From: JBQTJJ01 sp052387235
GTDB lineage: Bacteria > Actinomycetota > Acidimicrobiia > Acidimicrobiales > GCA-2861595
Direction of reading: 5' to 3'
DNA: 10,612 nt
NCBI GenBank assembly: GCA_052387235.1
Contig: JBQTJJ010000014.1
Coordinates: forward strand, 1-10,612
Below the pieces are notes generated by a model. That model ran no database searches. It saw only the letters and a list, made by a program, of their open reading frames with translations, and was not told the origin of the DNA. Made by a program: the position numbers and the translations under genes. The stretch's first letter is position 1; each line of letters starts with the position of its first letter. Of the stretch, positions 1 through 7,227 are shown piece after piece.

Positions 1-293
<293 letters not shown>

Positions 294-304
294 CCGTCGC
301 CTCC

Positions 305-310
305 ATTGTC
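305..310 (-). promoter_or_regulatory. Possible -10 element of rnpB
   Basis: On the minus strand the hexamer GACAAT lies 11-12 bp upstream of the inferred RNA 5' end near 293-297, which suits a sigma-70-type -10 box. No convincing TTGACA-like -35 is visible 16-18 bp further upstream. The call rests on position and partial similarity only. Confidence 0.3.
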
Positions 311-352
311 GCGCCGCGCGGGGAGCCCTGCGTGTGCGAGGTGGTTGCGCGG

Positions 353-362
353 GGAAGCTTCC
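353..362. promoter_or_regulatory. 10-bp perfect palindrome between divergent rnpB and frnE
   Basis: GGAAGCTTCC is a perfect palindrome in the roughly 95-bp spacer between the divergent rnpB and frnE genes, 26 bp before the frnE ATG. It could be a protein-binding site, but no known operator is recognised and a 10-bp palindrome can occur by chance. No clear promoter for frnE was identified in this spacer. Confidence 0.15.
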
Positions 363-387
363 GAGGCGTGGGAGCGTTGTCGGAGCC

Positions 388-1098
388 ATGAAGGTGGAGA
401 TCTGGTCCGATGTGGTGTGCCCGTGGTGCTACGTCGGCAAGCGCCGCTTCGAGCACGCCCTGGCCCGCTTCCCCCATGCCGGCGAGGTCGAGGTGGTGTG
501 GCGGAGCTTCGAGCTCGACCCGTCGGCGCCCACCTCGGGCGAGGTCGACCTGGTGGGCCACCTGGCCGCCAAGTACCGGGTGTCCAGGGACGAGGCCGAG
601 GCCATGAACGAGCGCGTCACCCGCGCCGCCGCCGACGAGGGCCTCGCCTTCCGCCTCGACATCGCCAGGCGGGGCCGCACCTTCGACGCCCACCGCCTGC
701 TGCACCTGGCCGCCGACCGGGGACTGCAGGGGCAGCTCAAGGAGGCGCTCCTCGCCGCCTACCTGACCCGGGGCGAGCCCATCGCCCACCACGCCACCCT
801 GGCCCGGGTGGCCGAGTCGGTGGGGCTCGATCCCGCACAGGTCGCCGAGGTGCTGGCCGGCGACGCCTACGCCGCCGAGGTGCGGGCCGACGAGCGCGAG
901 GCCAGGGACATCGGCGTGGACGCGGTCCCGTTCTTCCTGTTCGACCGCAGCTACACCGTCTCGGGCGGCCAGCCCTCCGGCGTGTTGCTCGACGTCCTGG
1001 AGCGGGCGTGGGCCGAGCGGGAGCCGGTCCAGGTCCCGGCCGGGCCCGCCGACACGTGCGGACCGGACGGCTGCGAGGTGCCCGCCGACGACGCCTGA
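388..1098 (+). CDS. frnE: FrnE-like DsbA-family thiol oxidoreductase
   Basis: A predicted cytoplasmic disulfide oxidoreductase/isomerase of 236 residues, the usual size for the FrnE / 2-hydroxychromene-2-carboxylate isomerase-like branch of the DsbA family. The protein opens with MKVEIWSDVVCPWC, placing the thioredoxin-fold active site C11-P-W-C14 directly after the first strand. There is no signal peptide. The helical insertion follows (about residues 60-165), then GVDAVPFF, which holds the expected cis-proline before the last strands. Close to the C-terminus is C224-GPDG-C229, a CX4C pair like the second redox motif described for Deinococcus radiodurans FrnE. The ATG at 388 is chosen because the family begins just before the first strand; a GTG at 334 would add 18 residues with no family-like features. 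A GGAG lies only 2 nt from the ATG, so the ribosome-binding site is poor. The gene is 58 bp upstream of nurA on the same strand, so co-expression with the repair genes is possible but unproven. Confidence 0.88.
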   Translation: MKVEIWSDVVCPWCYVGKRRFEHALARFPHAGEVEVVWRSFELDPSAPTSGEVDLVGHLAAKYRVSRDEAEAMNERVTRAAADEGLAFRLDIARRGRTFDAHRLLHLAADRGLQGQLKEALLAAYLTRGEPIAHHATLARVAESVGLDPAQVAEVLAGDAYAAEVRADEREARDIGVDAVPFFLFDRSYTVSGGQPSGVLLDVLERAWAEREPVQVPAGPADTCGPDGCEVPADDA

Positions 1099-1110
1099 CG
1101 GGTCGGCCGG

Positions 1111-1128
1111 AACTACATGGTTGTAGTT
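1111..1128. promoter_or_regulatory. AT-rich 7-bp inverted repeat upstream of nurA, possible operator
   Basis: AACTACA-tggt-TGTAGTT is a perfect 7+7 bp inverted repeat with a 4-nt centre, 12 bp after the frnE stop and 28 bp before the nurA start. It is markedly AT-rich against its surroundings, which argues for selection. Its TACA...TGTA core recalls BlaI/MecI/CopY-type operators, but those usually have a 2-nt centre, so no regulator is assigned. It could equally act as an RNA hairpin. Confidence 0.4.
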
Positions 1129-1132
1129 GTCA

Positions 1133-1150
1133 CAGCCTCATGGGAGGCTG
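1133..1150 (+). promoter_or_regulatory. Hairpin that would sequester the nurA ribosome-binding site
   Basis: CAGCCTC-atgg-GAGGCTG is a perfect 7+7 bp inverted repeat with a 4-nt loop. Its loop and right arm contain the Shine-Dalgarno GGGAGG (1142-1147) that serves the nurA ATG at 1157, with 9-nt spacing. If it forms in the mRNA, it would bury the ribosome-binding site and reduce nurA translation until melted. That the structure forms in the cell is inference from the sequence. Confidence 0.45.
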
Positions 1151-1156
1151 GACGCC

Positions 1157-2155
1157 ATGGCCACACCGACCCTCGAACGGGCCGCCCAGCGCCTGGCCGC
1201 CCTCCTCGGGGCCCGGGGCGGGGGCCTGCGCGACCCTGCCGAGCACAGCGCCAACCTGGTCTTCGAAGCGGAGGCCGTGCCCCGCCCGCTGCCGCGCCTG
1301 GCGCCCCCGGCCGACACCTGGGCCGTCGACGGCGGCCAGGCCCTGGTTGCCGATGCCAGGTGCCTGCAGGTGCTGGTCACCCGCGCCGCCCGGGTGCGGT
1401 TCCGGGGCGGCCGCTGCGTCACCGAGGAGGAGGGGGAGCTGCGGGCCCACCTCCTGGGCGGGTCCGAGGAGCGGGCGGCGGCGGTGGAGGCCCTCGGGCT
1501 GGACGGCATCGCGGCCGACACCTCGGTCGACGTGAACCTGCTGCGGGACCGCTGGGAGTGGGAGGCGGTGGAGCGCAGCGTGGAGGAGGCGGAGGCCGGC
1601 GCCCTGGTCCTGGTGGACGGCGACCTCCAGCCCGACTGGCGCATCCCGTCGTCGTTCCTCGCCCGCCTCCTGGCCCGGGCCGAGGAGCGGGGGGTGGTGC
1701 TGGCCGGGATCACGAAGCACTCCTCGCTGGCCCGGGGCGGCGCCCCGCTGGTGGGCCTGCTGGAGCTGGAGGCGGCGCTGGCCCTCGGCCCCCGGGCCAC
1801 GTGGTGGGCGCCGGTGGCCCGCACCCGGGCGTCGGCCCGCACCGACACCGGCGCCGGCCTCCAGGTCGTGGCCGCCCGCCTCGACCCGGACGCCCGCTTC
1901 GCCTTCCGCGTCGACCTGCCGGCCGGCGCCGACGCGCCCGCCGCCCTGGGCCGGCTGTCGGCCCTGTGCGACGACGCCGCCTTCCCCGGGTATCCCTACC
2001 CCCTCACCGTGGCCGACCGCCTCGCCGCCTGCCCCGGCTGGCTGCGCAGCGAGGCGTGGCTGCAGCTGGACGAGCTGCTGGCCCGGGCCGGCGTGGCCGC
2101 CGACGTGCGGGACCGGGCCTTCGTGGACCGCCATCGCCTGATGGAGCGGTCGTGA
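1157..2155 (+). CDS. nurA: NurA-family 5'-3' DNA end-resection nuclease
   Basis: A 332-residue NurA-domain protein. NurA forms a dimeric ring on the HerA hexamer and, powered by HerA, degrades 5' strands at double-strand breaks to leave 3' tails. The metal-binding motifs are visible: WAVDGGQA with D58, VLVDGDL with D154 and D156, and an acidic helix WEAVERSVEEA around 136-146 that probably supplies the conserved Glu. ITKHSS (185-190) and the C-terminal PGYPYPLTVADRLA (277-290) are also family-like. Where I expect a His in the last motif (PL..AH), this protein has D287. The ATG at 1157 is preferred because GGGAGG lies 9 nt upstream and the protein then begins with a plausible amphipathic helix; an in-frame TTG at 1127 lies inside an inverted repeat. 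The herA gene follows directly, which strongly supports the identity. Confidence 0.9.
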   Translation: MATPTLERAAQRLAALLGARGGGLRDPAEHSANLVFEAEAVPRPLPRLAPPADTWAVDGGQALVADARCLQVLVTRAARVRFRGGRCVTEEEGELRAHLLGGSEERAAAVEALGLDGIAADTSVDVNLLRDRWEWEAVERSVEEAEAGALVLVDGDLQPDWRIPSSFLARLLARAEERGVVLAGITKHSSLARGGAPLVGLLELEAALALGPRATWWAPVARTRASARTDTGAGLQVVAARLDPDARFAFRVDLPAGADAPAALGRLSALCDDAAFPGYPYPLTVADRLAACPGWLRSEAWLQLDELLARAGVAADVRDRAFVDRHRLMERS

Positions 2156-3804
2156 CCGGCCCCGCCGCCCCTTCTGGTAGCCGGACCGACACGGGTTCCG
2201 TGTCGTTTCCACCGCCAGAACCGCTGGGAGCGGGCGCCGGCGTGCCGCCCCGGGGCCGCCTCTACGGCAAGAACGTGCTGGAGGGCGTGTTTCGCGCCGC
2301 CCCCGACGAGGACCTGTTCCTGGGCGAGCTGCTGGTGGCGGTGGACGACGTCACCGGCCGGCGCTACTTGTTCCGGGTGGTCGACGTGACCTACGGCACC
2401 GAGCACCGCGAGCCGGGCTGGGCCGAGCGGGTGGCCGGCACCCTGCTGGCGGACGACGCCCGGGGCGAGGCCGGCGCCCATCCCGTGTACGAGCAGGAGC
2501 GGCGCACGTACCGCGTGGCCGAGTGCCGCTGCCTCGGCTACCTCACCGCCGACGGCCAGGCCTTCCGCAAGCCCAAGAGCCTGCCCACCCAGTTCTCCCG
2601 GGTGGTGGCGCCCGAGGCCGCCGACTTCGAGTTCCTCCGCACCCGGATGGGCGACCTGGCCGTGGGCTGCCTGCGCAGCGGGGAGTCCGTGGTCGATTTC
2701 GAGGTCGGGATCCCGGGCGCCAGCCTGGCCACCCACGTCGGCATCTTCGCCACCACCGGCATGGGCAAGTCCAACCTGATGCGGGTGCTGGCGGGGCAGG
2801 TGCTGGAGGCCAACGGCCGCTACGGCCTGCTGCTGGTCGACCCCCACGGCGAGTACCGGGGCGCCCTGGGCCGCCACCCCTGGGCCGGCGAGGCGCTGCG
2901 GGTCTACGCCGCCCGCCGCCTGCCCAACACGTCCACCCTGCGCATCAGCCTGGCCGAGCTCGGCGTGGACGACCTGCGCACGGCCTACGAGTGGAGCCGG
3001 CCCCAGGAGGAGGCGCTGTTCGAGCTGGAGCGCCACTACGGCACGCCCGGGCTCACCTGGCTGCTCGACTTCGCCCAGGTGGACGACCTGCCCGCCTTCC
3101 GCGACCTCGACCTCGGCAACCGGGTGGCGCTCAACACCCTGCAGGTCGTCCACCGCCGGGCCCGGCGGATCGTGGCCCTGCCCTGCATCGCCACCGATCC
3201 GGGCGTGTCGGCCGGCGCCGGCATCGTGCGGGACCTGTCGCAGGGCAAGGTCGTGCTGTGCGACGTGAGCGGCCTCGGCTCCACCGAGGAGGTGCTGCTG
3301 GCCTCCTTCCTCGCGCGCAAGGTGCTGGAGCACTGGGCCGCCGCCTACCTCGACGAGCCGGAGCTGCACGAGCGCCTCCCCGTGGTGTGCATCGTGCTGG
3401 AGGAGGCCCAGCGGGTCCTGTCGTCCAACCGCGACAAGGAGTCGAACGTGTTCCCGCGGGTGGCACGCGAGGGGCGCAAGTTCAAGGTGGGGCTGTGCGC
3501 CGTCACCCAGCAGCCCAAGCTGCTGGACGGCGAGCTGCTGAGCCAGTTCAACACCTTCTTCGTGCTGGGCCTGGCCGACGAGAAGGACCGCAACATCCTT
3601 CGGTCGTCGTCCAAGCAGGACCTGTCCGCCCTCGGCCCCGAGATCCAGAGCCTCATGCCGGGCGAGTGCCTGGTGGCCAACCTGGAGGCCCCGTTCGCGG
3701 TGCCGGCCCGCATCCACCTGTACGACGACGTGGTCCGCACCGTCGTCGCGCCCGCCGGACCCCGGCCCGAGGCCCGGCCAAACGTGTCCGCCCTGGTGGA
3801 CTGA
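2152..3804 (+). CDS. herA: HerA-type hexameric DNA translocase/helicase ATPase
   Basis: A 550-residue HerA/FtsK-superfamily ATPase that forms a hexameric DNA pump and drives NurA. An N-terminal HAS-barrel begins near residue 35 (RGRLYGKNVLEGVF). The Walker A is ATTGMGKSN (200-208), followed by LLLVDPHGEY, which is characteristic of HerA. The Walker B is VLEEAQ (E417-E418), with Gln where many members have His, then the GRKFKVGLCAVTQQP block (about 441-455) and the hexamer-interface SQFNTFFVLGLADEKD. The start is uncertain. GTG at 2152 overlaps the nurA stop (GTGA) and has GGAG 5 nt upstream, favouring translational coupling. However, codons 2-30 use A or T in the third position 9 times, far above the rest of the gene, and hold a strong inverted repeat. 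GTG at 2242 just before the HAS-barrel is therefore a serious alternative, with GGGAG 12 nt upstream. Residue numbers follow the 2152 start. Confidence 0.93.
   Translation: MTGPAAPSGSRTDTGSVSFPPPEPLGAGAGVPPRGRLYGKNVLEGVFRAAPDEDLFLGELLVAVDDVTGRRYLFRVVDVTYGTEHREPGWAERVAGTLLADDARGEAGAHPVYEQERRTYRVAECRCLGYLTADGQAFRKPKSLPTQFSRVVAPEAADFEFLRTRMGDLAVGCLRSGESVVDFEVGIPGASLATHVGIFATTGMGKSNLMRVLAGQVLEANGRYGLLLVDPHGEYRGALGRHPWAGEALRVYAARRLPNTSTLRISLAELGVDDLRTAYEWSRPQEEALFELERHYGTPGLTWLLDFAQVDDLPAFRDLDLGNRVALNTLQVVHRRARRIVALPCIATDPGVSAGAGIVRDLSQGKVVLCDVSGLGSTEEVLLASFLARKVLEHWAAAYLDEPELHERLPVVCIVLEEAQRVLSSNRDKESNVFPRVAREGRKFKVGLCAVTQQPKLLDGELLSQFNTFFVLGLADEKDRNILRSSSKQDLSALGPEIQSLMPGECLVANLEAPFAVPARIHLYDDVVRTVVAPAGPRPEARPNVSALVD
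2172..2220 (+). promoter_or_regulatory. Nested inverted repeats at the nurA-herA junction, attenuator-like
   Basis: The inner repeat CGACACGG-gtt-CCGTGTCG (2187-2205) is a perfect 8+8 bp stem with a 3-nt loop, followed at once by TTT. It is framed by TTCTGG (2172-2177) and CCAGAA (2215-2220), a perfect 6-bp outer pair. Three T residues are too few for a convincing terminator, but the stem could pause or attenuate transcription, protect an mRNA end, or bind a protein. It lies either in the first codons of herA or, if herA starts at 2242, in an untranslated spacer. Confidence 0.4.
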
Positions 3805-3815
3805 GCGGTGCAGCG

Positions 3816-4931
3816 GTGAAGGTCGCGGCGCTCGGCGACGCCCACCTCGGGCGTTCCTACTACGGGTTCACCACGCCCGCCGGCGTGAACCAGCGGGAGT
3901 TCGACTTCGAGGAGTCGTTCACGGCCGCCGTCGACCTGGCACTGGCCCAGGAGCCCGACCTGATCGTGTGGCTGGGCGACGTGTTCGACCACCCCCGCCC
4001 CACCTACCGCTCGTTCCGGGTGGCGCAGCGGGCCCTCGCCAGCATCCGCGAGCACGGGGTGGCGCTGGCCCTCATCACCGGCAACCACGACACGCCCCGC
4101 CTGCCCGGCACCGGCAGCCCGTACTCGGCCCTCGGCGACATGTTCCCGGAGTTCCACTTCGCGTCCCGCCTGGGCTACGAGCGCTTCGACCTGCCCGGCC
4201 TGGTGGTCCACGCCGTGCCCCAGATGCTCACGGTGGACGCGACGCTGGAGGCGCTGGCCGAAGCCGACCGGTCCCGCAGCGGCGACAAGTCGAACCTGCT
4301 GCTCACCCATCCCCGGCTCACCCAGGTGGAGCCCCGCTACGCCGACATCAACGAGATCGAGGTCGACGCCGGCGCCCTGCGCTGCGACCTCGTGCTCCTC
4401 GGGCACTACCACTTCCACACCCGGGTGGCGGAGGGCATCTGGTACGCCGGCTCCACCGACACCTTCTCCTTCGCCGACGACCCCGAGCGGGCCAAGGGCA
4501 TCGTGGTGCTGGACACCGAGACCGGCGCCTGCCGCCACGTGCCCCTCACCGGGCAGCGGCCGCTGGTCACCCTGCCCACGGTGGAGGCGCTGGGCCTGAG
4601 CGCGGCCGACCTCCAGGCCCAGGTGCTGGAGCGGGCCGGGTCCGTGCCGGCGGGGGCGGTGGCCCGCCTGTACCTGCACGGGGTGGACCCGGAGGCCTAC
4701 AAGCTGCTCGACCTCGACGTGGTGCGGGAGGCGGCCGGCACCGCCCTCCACCTCAAGGTGGAGCCGGTGTTCTCGGGGGTGGCCGTCCCGGTGGAGCTGC
4801 CCGACATCGAGTCCATGGGCGGACGCTGGCACCGCTACCTGGAGCGCCAGGACCTCACCGGGTTCGACCGGGACCGCGTCAAGGCGCTGGGCGACCAGTA
4901 CCTGGCCCGGGCGGTGGAGTCGGCGGGATGA
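3816..4931 (+). CDS. sbcD: Mre11/SbcD-family DNA exonuclease subunit
   Basis: A 371-residue metallophosphoesterase of the Mre11/SbcD family. It is the Mn-dependent nuclease partner of Rad50/SbcC, which opens hairpins, removes blocked ends and starts double-strand-break processing. All phosphoesterase motifs are present: D8-A-H10, G54-D55-VF-D58, G-N90-H91-D92, the THPRL His at H165, and G196-H197-Y-H199. The capping domain and C-terminal Rad50-binding tail (to GRWHRYLERQDLTGF and beyond) follow, so the protein is full length. The GTG at 3816 puts the first metal motif at residue 8, typical of the family, and gives an 11-nt gap after herA. No good Shine-Dalgarno is visible, which suggests translation coupled to herA. 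The partner sbcC starts 10 nt after its stop. The arrangement supports a functional complex with the products on both sides. Confidence 0.94.
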   Translation: MKVAALGDAHLGRSYYGFTTPAGVNQREFDFEESFTAAVDLALAQEPDLIVWLGDVFDHPRPTYRSFRVAQRALASIREHGVALALITGNHDTPRLPGTGSPYSALGDMFPEFHFASRLGYERFDLPGLVVHAVPQMLTVDATLEALAEADRSRSGDKSNLLLTHPRLTQVEPRYADINEIEVDAGALRCDLVLLGHYHFHTRVAEGIWYAGSTDTFSFADDPERAKGIVVLDTETGACRHVPLTGQRPLVTLPTVEALGLSAADLQAQVLERAGSVPAGAVARLYLHGVDPEAYKLLDLDVVREAAGTALHLKVEPVFSGVAVPVELPDIESMGGRWHRYLERQDLTGFDRDRVKALGDQYLARAVESAG

Positions 4932-4941
4932 CGGGGCGCCC

Positions 4942-7218
4942 GTGCTGCTGAAGCGGGTGTACCTGCGGAACTACCGGGTCTTCGAGGACGAGCTCGACCT
5001 CGAGATCCCGCCCGGCCTGGTGGGCATCTACGGCGCCAACGGCGCCGGCAAGAGCTACCTGTGCGAGTCGGTGCTGTTCGCCCTGTGGGGCCGCACCCGC
5101 ACCACCATCCCCGACGTGCGCAGCACCGGCGTCAACGCCGACTGCGTGGCCGAGGTGCAGTTCGAGCACGAAGGCCACCTGTACACCGTGCGGCGCACCG
5201 TCGCGGGGATGAACTCGTCGGTGCGGGCCTCGGCCTACGCCGACGGCGAGCAGGTGGCCGAGGGCGTCCGCGACACGGGCCGCTACGTCCACTCCATCCT
5301 GGGCATGGACGACGCCGCCTTCCGGTCCTCCGTCTTCGCCGAGCAGAAGCAGCTGGCCGCCTTCAGCAACCAGCGGCCGCAGCAGCGCAAGGACCTGGTC
5401 CTCAAGCTGCTGGGCGTCATGCCGCTGGACACGGCCCGCGACGACGCCCGCCGGGACGCCCGGGCCAGCCGGGAGCGGCTGGAGTCCCTCGGCAGCGTCC
5501 TGCCCGACCTCACCGGGCTGAAGGACACGGCCGACGACGCGGCGGCGGCGGCCGGAGCGGCCGAGGTGGAGGCCGCCACCGAGGGCGAGGTGGCGGACCG
5601 GGCCCGGGCCCGCCTGGCCGAAGCCCAGCAGCGGCTCGACGACCAGGAGGAGCTGCACCGCCGCCACGACGAGGTGGTGGCCGAGGGCAAGGCGGCCAAG
5701 GCCGCCCACGAGGCCCTGGCCCGGCGGGTGGGGGAGCTGGAGGCCGAGCTGGCCACCCTGGCCCGGGCCGACACCCGGCTGGCCGCCATCGCGGCCGCGG
5801 CCGAGGGCCTGGCCGAGGCCGAGGCCGAGCTGGCCGCAGTGCGGGCGGTGGCGGCGGCGGCCGCCGCCGTGGCGCGGGTGGCGGGGCCCGAGGCAGCGGC
5901 GCGGCCCGACGAGGAGCGGTGCGAGGCGGCCCGCGCCGACGCTGAGGGCGCGGCCACCCGGCTGGCGGCCGCCGACGGCGAGCTGGGAGCGGCCCGGGCC
6001 GAGCTGCGCCGGGCCGAGGAGGCGGCGGGCCGGTCGGCGCAGCTGTCGGACGGGGCCGAGTGCCCACTGTGCGGCCAGGCCCTGGGCGACGCCTTCGGCC
6101 AGGTCCAGGCCCACCGGGCGGCCGAGGTGGCCGAGGGCCGGGCCCGGGTGGCGACCCTCGAAGCGCGGCGGGTCGAGCTGCAGGCCGCGGCGGCCGCGGC
6201 CCGCTCGGCGGCCACGGCGGCCGCGGCCGAGCTGCAGCGGGCCCGGGAGGCATGGGCCGCCTTCGAGCAGGCGACGTCCAGGCGGGCCCACGCCGAGGCG
6301 GTCCTGGCCGAGGCCGAGGCGGCCCTGGGCCGGGCCTTCCGACCCGGCGAGGCGGAGCGGCTGGCGGCGGAGGTGGAGCAGCGGCGGGCGGCCGCGGCCG
6401 AGGCGGCCCGGCTCCGGGCCCACCTGGAGCGCCGGCCCACCCTCGTGGCCCAGCGCGCCGCCGAGGCTGCCCGGGAGCAGGAGGCCGCGGCCCGGCTCGA
6501 GGCCCTCCGGGCCACGGCCCGCTCGCTGGGTTTCGACGCCGAGGCCCTGCGCGCGGCCCGGGACGGGCGCGACGCCGCGGCCCAGGCCGCCGAGGCGGCG
6601 GCCAAGTCGGCCTCCGACGCCCGGCTGGTGGCGGCCAAGGCCCGCGTCGAGGCCGACGCCGCGGCCCGCCGGGTCTGCGATGCCGAGGCCCAGCACGCCC
6701 AGCTGGCCCAGCTGGAGGAGGACACCCGCCACCTGGGCCGGGTGGCCGACCTGCTCTCGGCCTTCCGCAACGGGGTGGTGGCGACGGTGGGGCCGAGGCT
6801 CGCCACCCAGGCCGCCGAGCTGTTCGCCGAGCTCACCGACGGCGAGTACGACCGGCTCGAGCTCGACGCCGACACCTACGAGATCCAGATCCGGGACCGG
6901 GGCCGCCTCCACGGCATGCAGCGCTTCTCGGGATCGGAGACCGACCTGGCCAACCTGGCGGTGCGGGTGGCGATCAGCGAGCACGTCCGCCTCCAGTCGG
7001 GGGGCAGCGTGGGCCTGCTCGTCCTCGACGAGGTGTTCGGGCCCCTCGACGAGGACCGCAAGGCCCGCATGCTGGCCGCCCTCGAGCGGCTCAAGGGCCG
7101 GTTCCGGCAGGTCCTCGTGGTCACCCACGACGACACCATCAAGGCCGAGCTGCCCCACGCCATCGAGGTGGTCAAGCTGCCGGGCCGGCGGGCCACGGCA
7201 CGCACGGTCACGCCTTGA
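4942..7218 (+). CDS. sbcC: Rad50/SbcC-family ATPase with zinc hook
   Basis: A 758-residue SMC-like ATPase that pairs with SbcD/Mre11 to sense, tether and process DNA ends. The N-terminal lobe carries Walker A GANGAGKS (31-38) and a Q-loop region with AEQKQLAAF. A long Ala/Glu/Arg-rich coiled coil runs from about 180 to 600, broken in the middle by the zinc hook C374-P-L-C377-GQ. The C-terminal lobe has the ABC signature FSGSE (662-666), Walker B LLVLDE (D696, E697), the D-loop after it, and the H-loop VVTHDD with H729. All ATPase elements look intact. It is shorter than E. coli SbcC (over 1000 residues), mainly because each coiled-coil arm is only about 190 residues. The start is GTG at 4942, with a weak ACGGGG 5 nt upstream and only 10 nt after sbcD. 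The many repeated Ala codons make this stretch low in complexity, but the reading frame is continuous. Confidence 0.94.
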   Translation: MLLKRVYLRNYRVFEDELDLEIPPGLVGIYGANGAGKSYLCESVLFALWGRTRTTIPDVRSTGVNADCVAEVQFEHEGHLYTVRRTVAGMNSSVRASAYADGEQVAEGVRDTGRYVHSILGMDDAAFRSSVFAEQKQLAAFSNQRPQQRKDLVLKLLGVMPLDTARDDARRDARASRERLESLGSVLPDLTGLKDTADDAAAAAGAAEVEAATEGEVADRARARLAEAQQRLDDQEELHRRHDEVVAEGKAAKAAHEALARRVGELEAELATLARADTRLAAIAAAAEGLAEAEAELAAVRAVAAAAAAVARVAGPEAAARPDEERCEAARADAEGAATRLAAADGELGAARAELRRAEEAAGRSAQLSDGAECPLCGQALGDAFGQVQAHRAAEVAEGRARVATLEARRVELQAAAAAARSAATAAAAELQRAREAWAAFEQATSRRAHAEAVLAEAEAALGRAFRPGEAERLAAEVEQRRAAAAEAARLRAHLERRPTLVAQRAAEAAREQEAAARLEALRATARSLGFDAEALRAARDGRDAAAQAAEAAAKSASDARLVAAKARVEADAAARRVCDAEAQHAQLAQLEEDTRHLGRVADLLSAFRNGVVATVGPRLATQAAELFAELTDGEYDRLELDADTYEIQIRDRGRLHGMQRFSGSETDLANLAVRVAISEHVRLQSGGSVGLLVLDEVFGPLDEDRKARMLAALERLKGRFRQVLVVTHDDTIKAELPHAIEVVKLPGRRATARTVTP

Positions 7219-7227
7219 CCCACCCTC

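Noticed and set aside
1127..1135. TTGTCAC resembling the RecA-independent damage promoter motif of mycobacteria
   Set aside because: It matches only the first few bases, and no TANNNT -10 element follows at the required spacing. No LexA-type GAAC-N4-GTTC box was seen either.
1127..1156. TTG start for nurA adding ten residues
   Set aside because: The TTG lies at the end of an inverted repeat, has no ribosome-binding site and adds no conserved sequence. ATG 1157 has a good GGGAGG 9 nt upstream.
1117..2151. N-terminal extension of the herA frame upstream to 1117
   Set aside because: The extension is a Gly/Pro/Arg-rich shadow of nurA. HerA proteins begin near the HAS-barrel, and GTG 2152 or 2242 gives the normal length.
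1996..3717. 573-residue minus-strand open frame opposite herA
   Set aside because: It is a shadow of herA, with repetitive His/Gln/Gly/Val composition and no recognisable domain.
5540..6670. Runs of repeated gcggcc/gaggcc units as a possible DNA repeat array
   Set aside because: They are irregular and in frame with the Ala/Glu-rich coiled coil of Rad50, so they reflect protein composition rather than a repeat element or CRISPR.
1157..7218. Reading the herA-containing cluster as a phage-defence island
   Set aside because: No defence partners such as Sir2 or DUF4297 effectors, no integrase or tRNA boundary, and base use equal to the housekeeping neighbours. A repair role is the simpler reading, although a defence role is not excluded.
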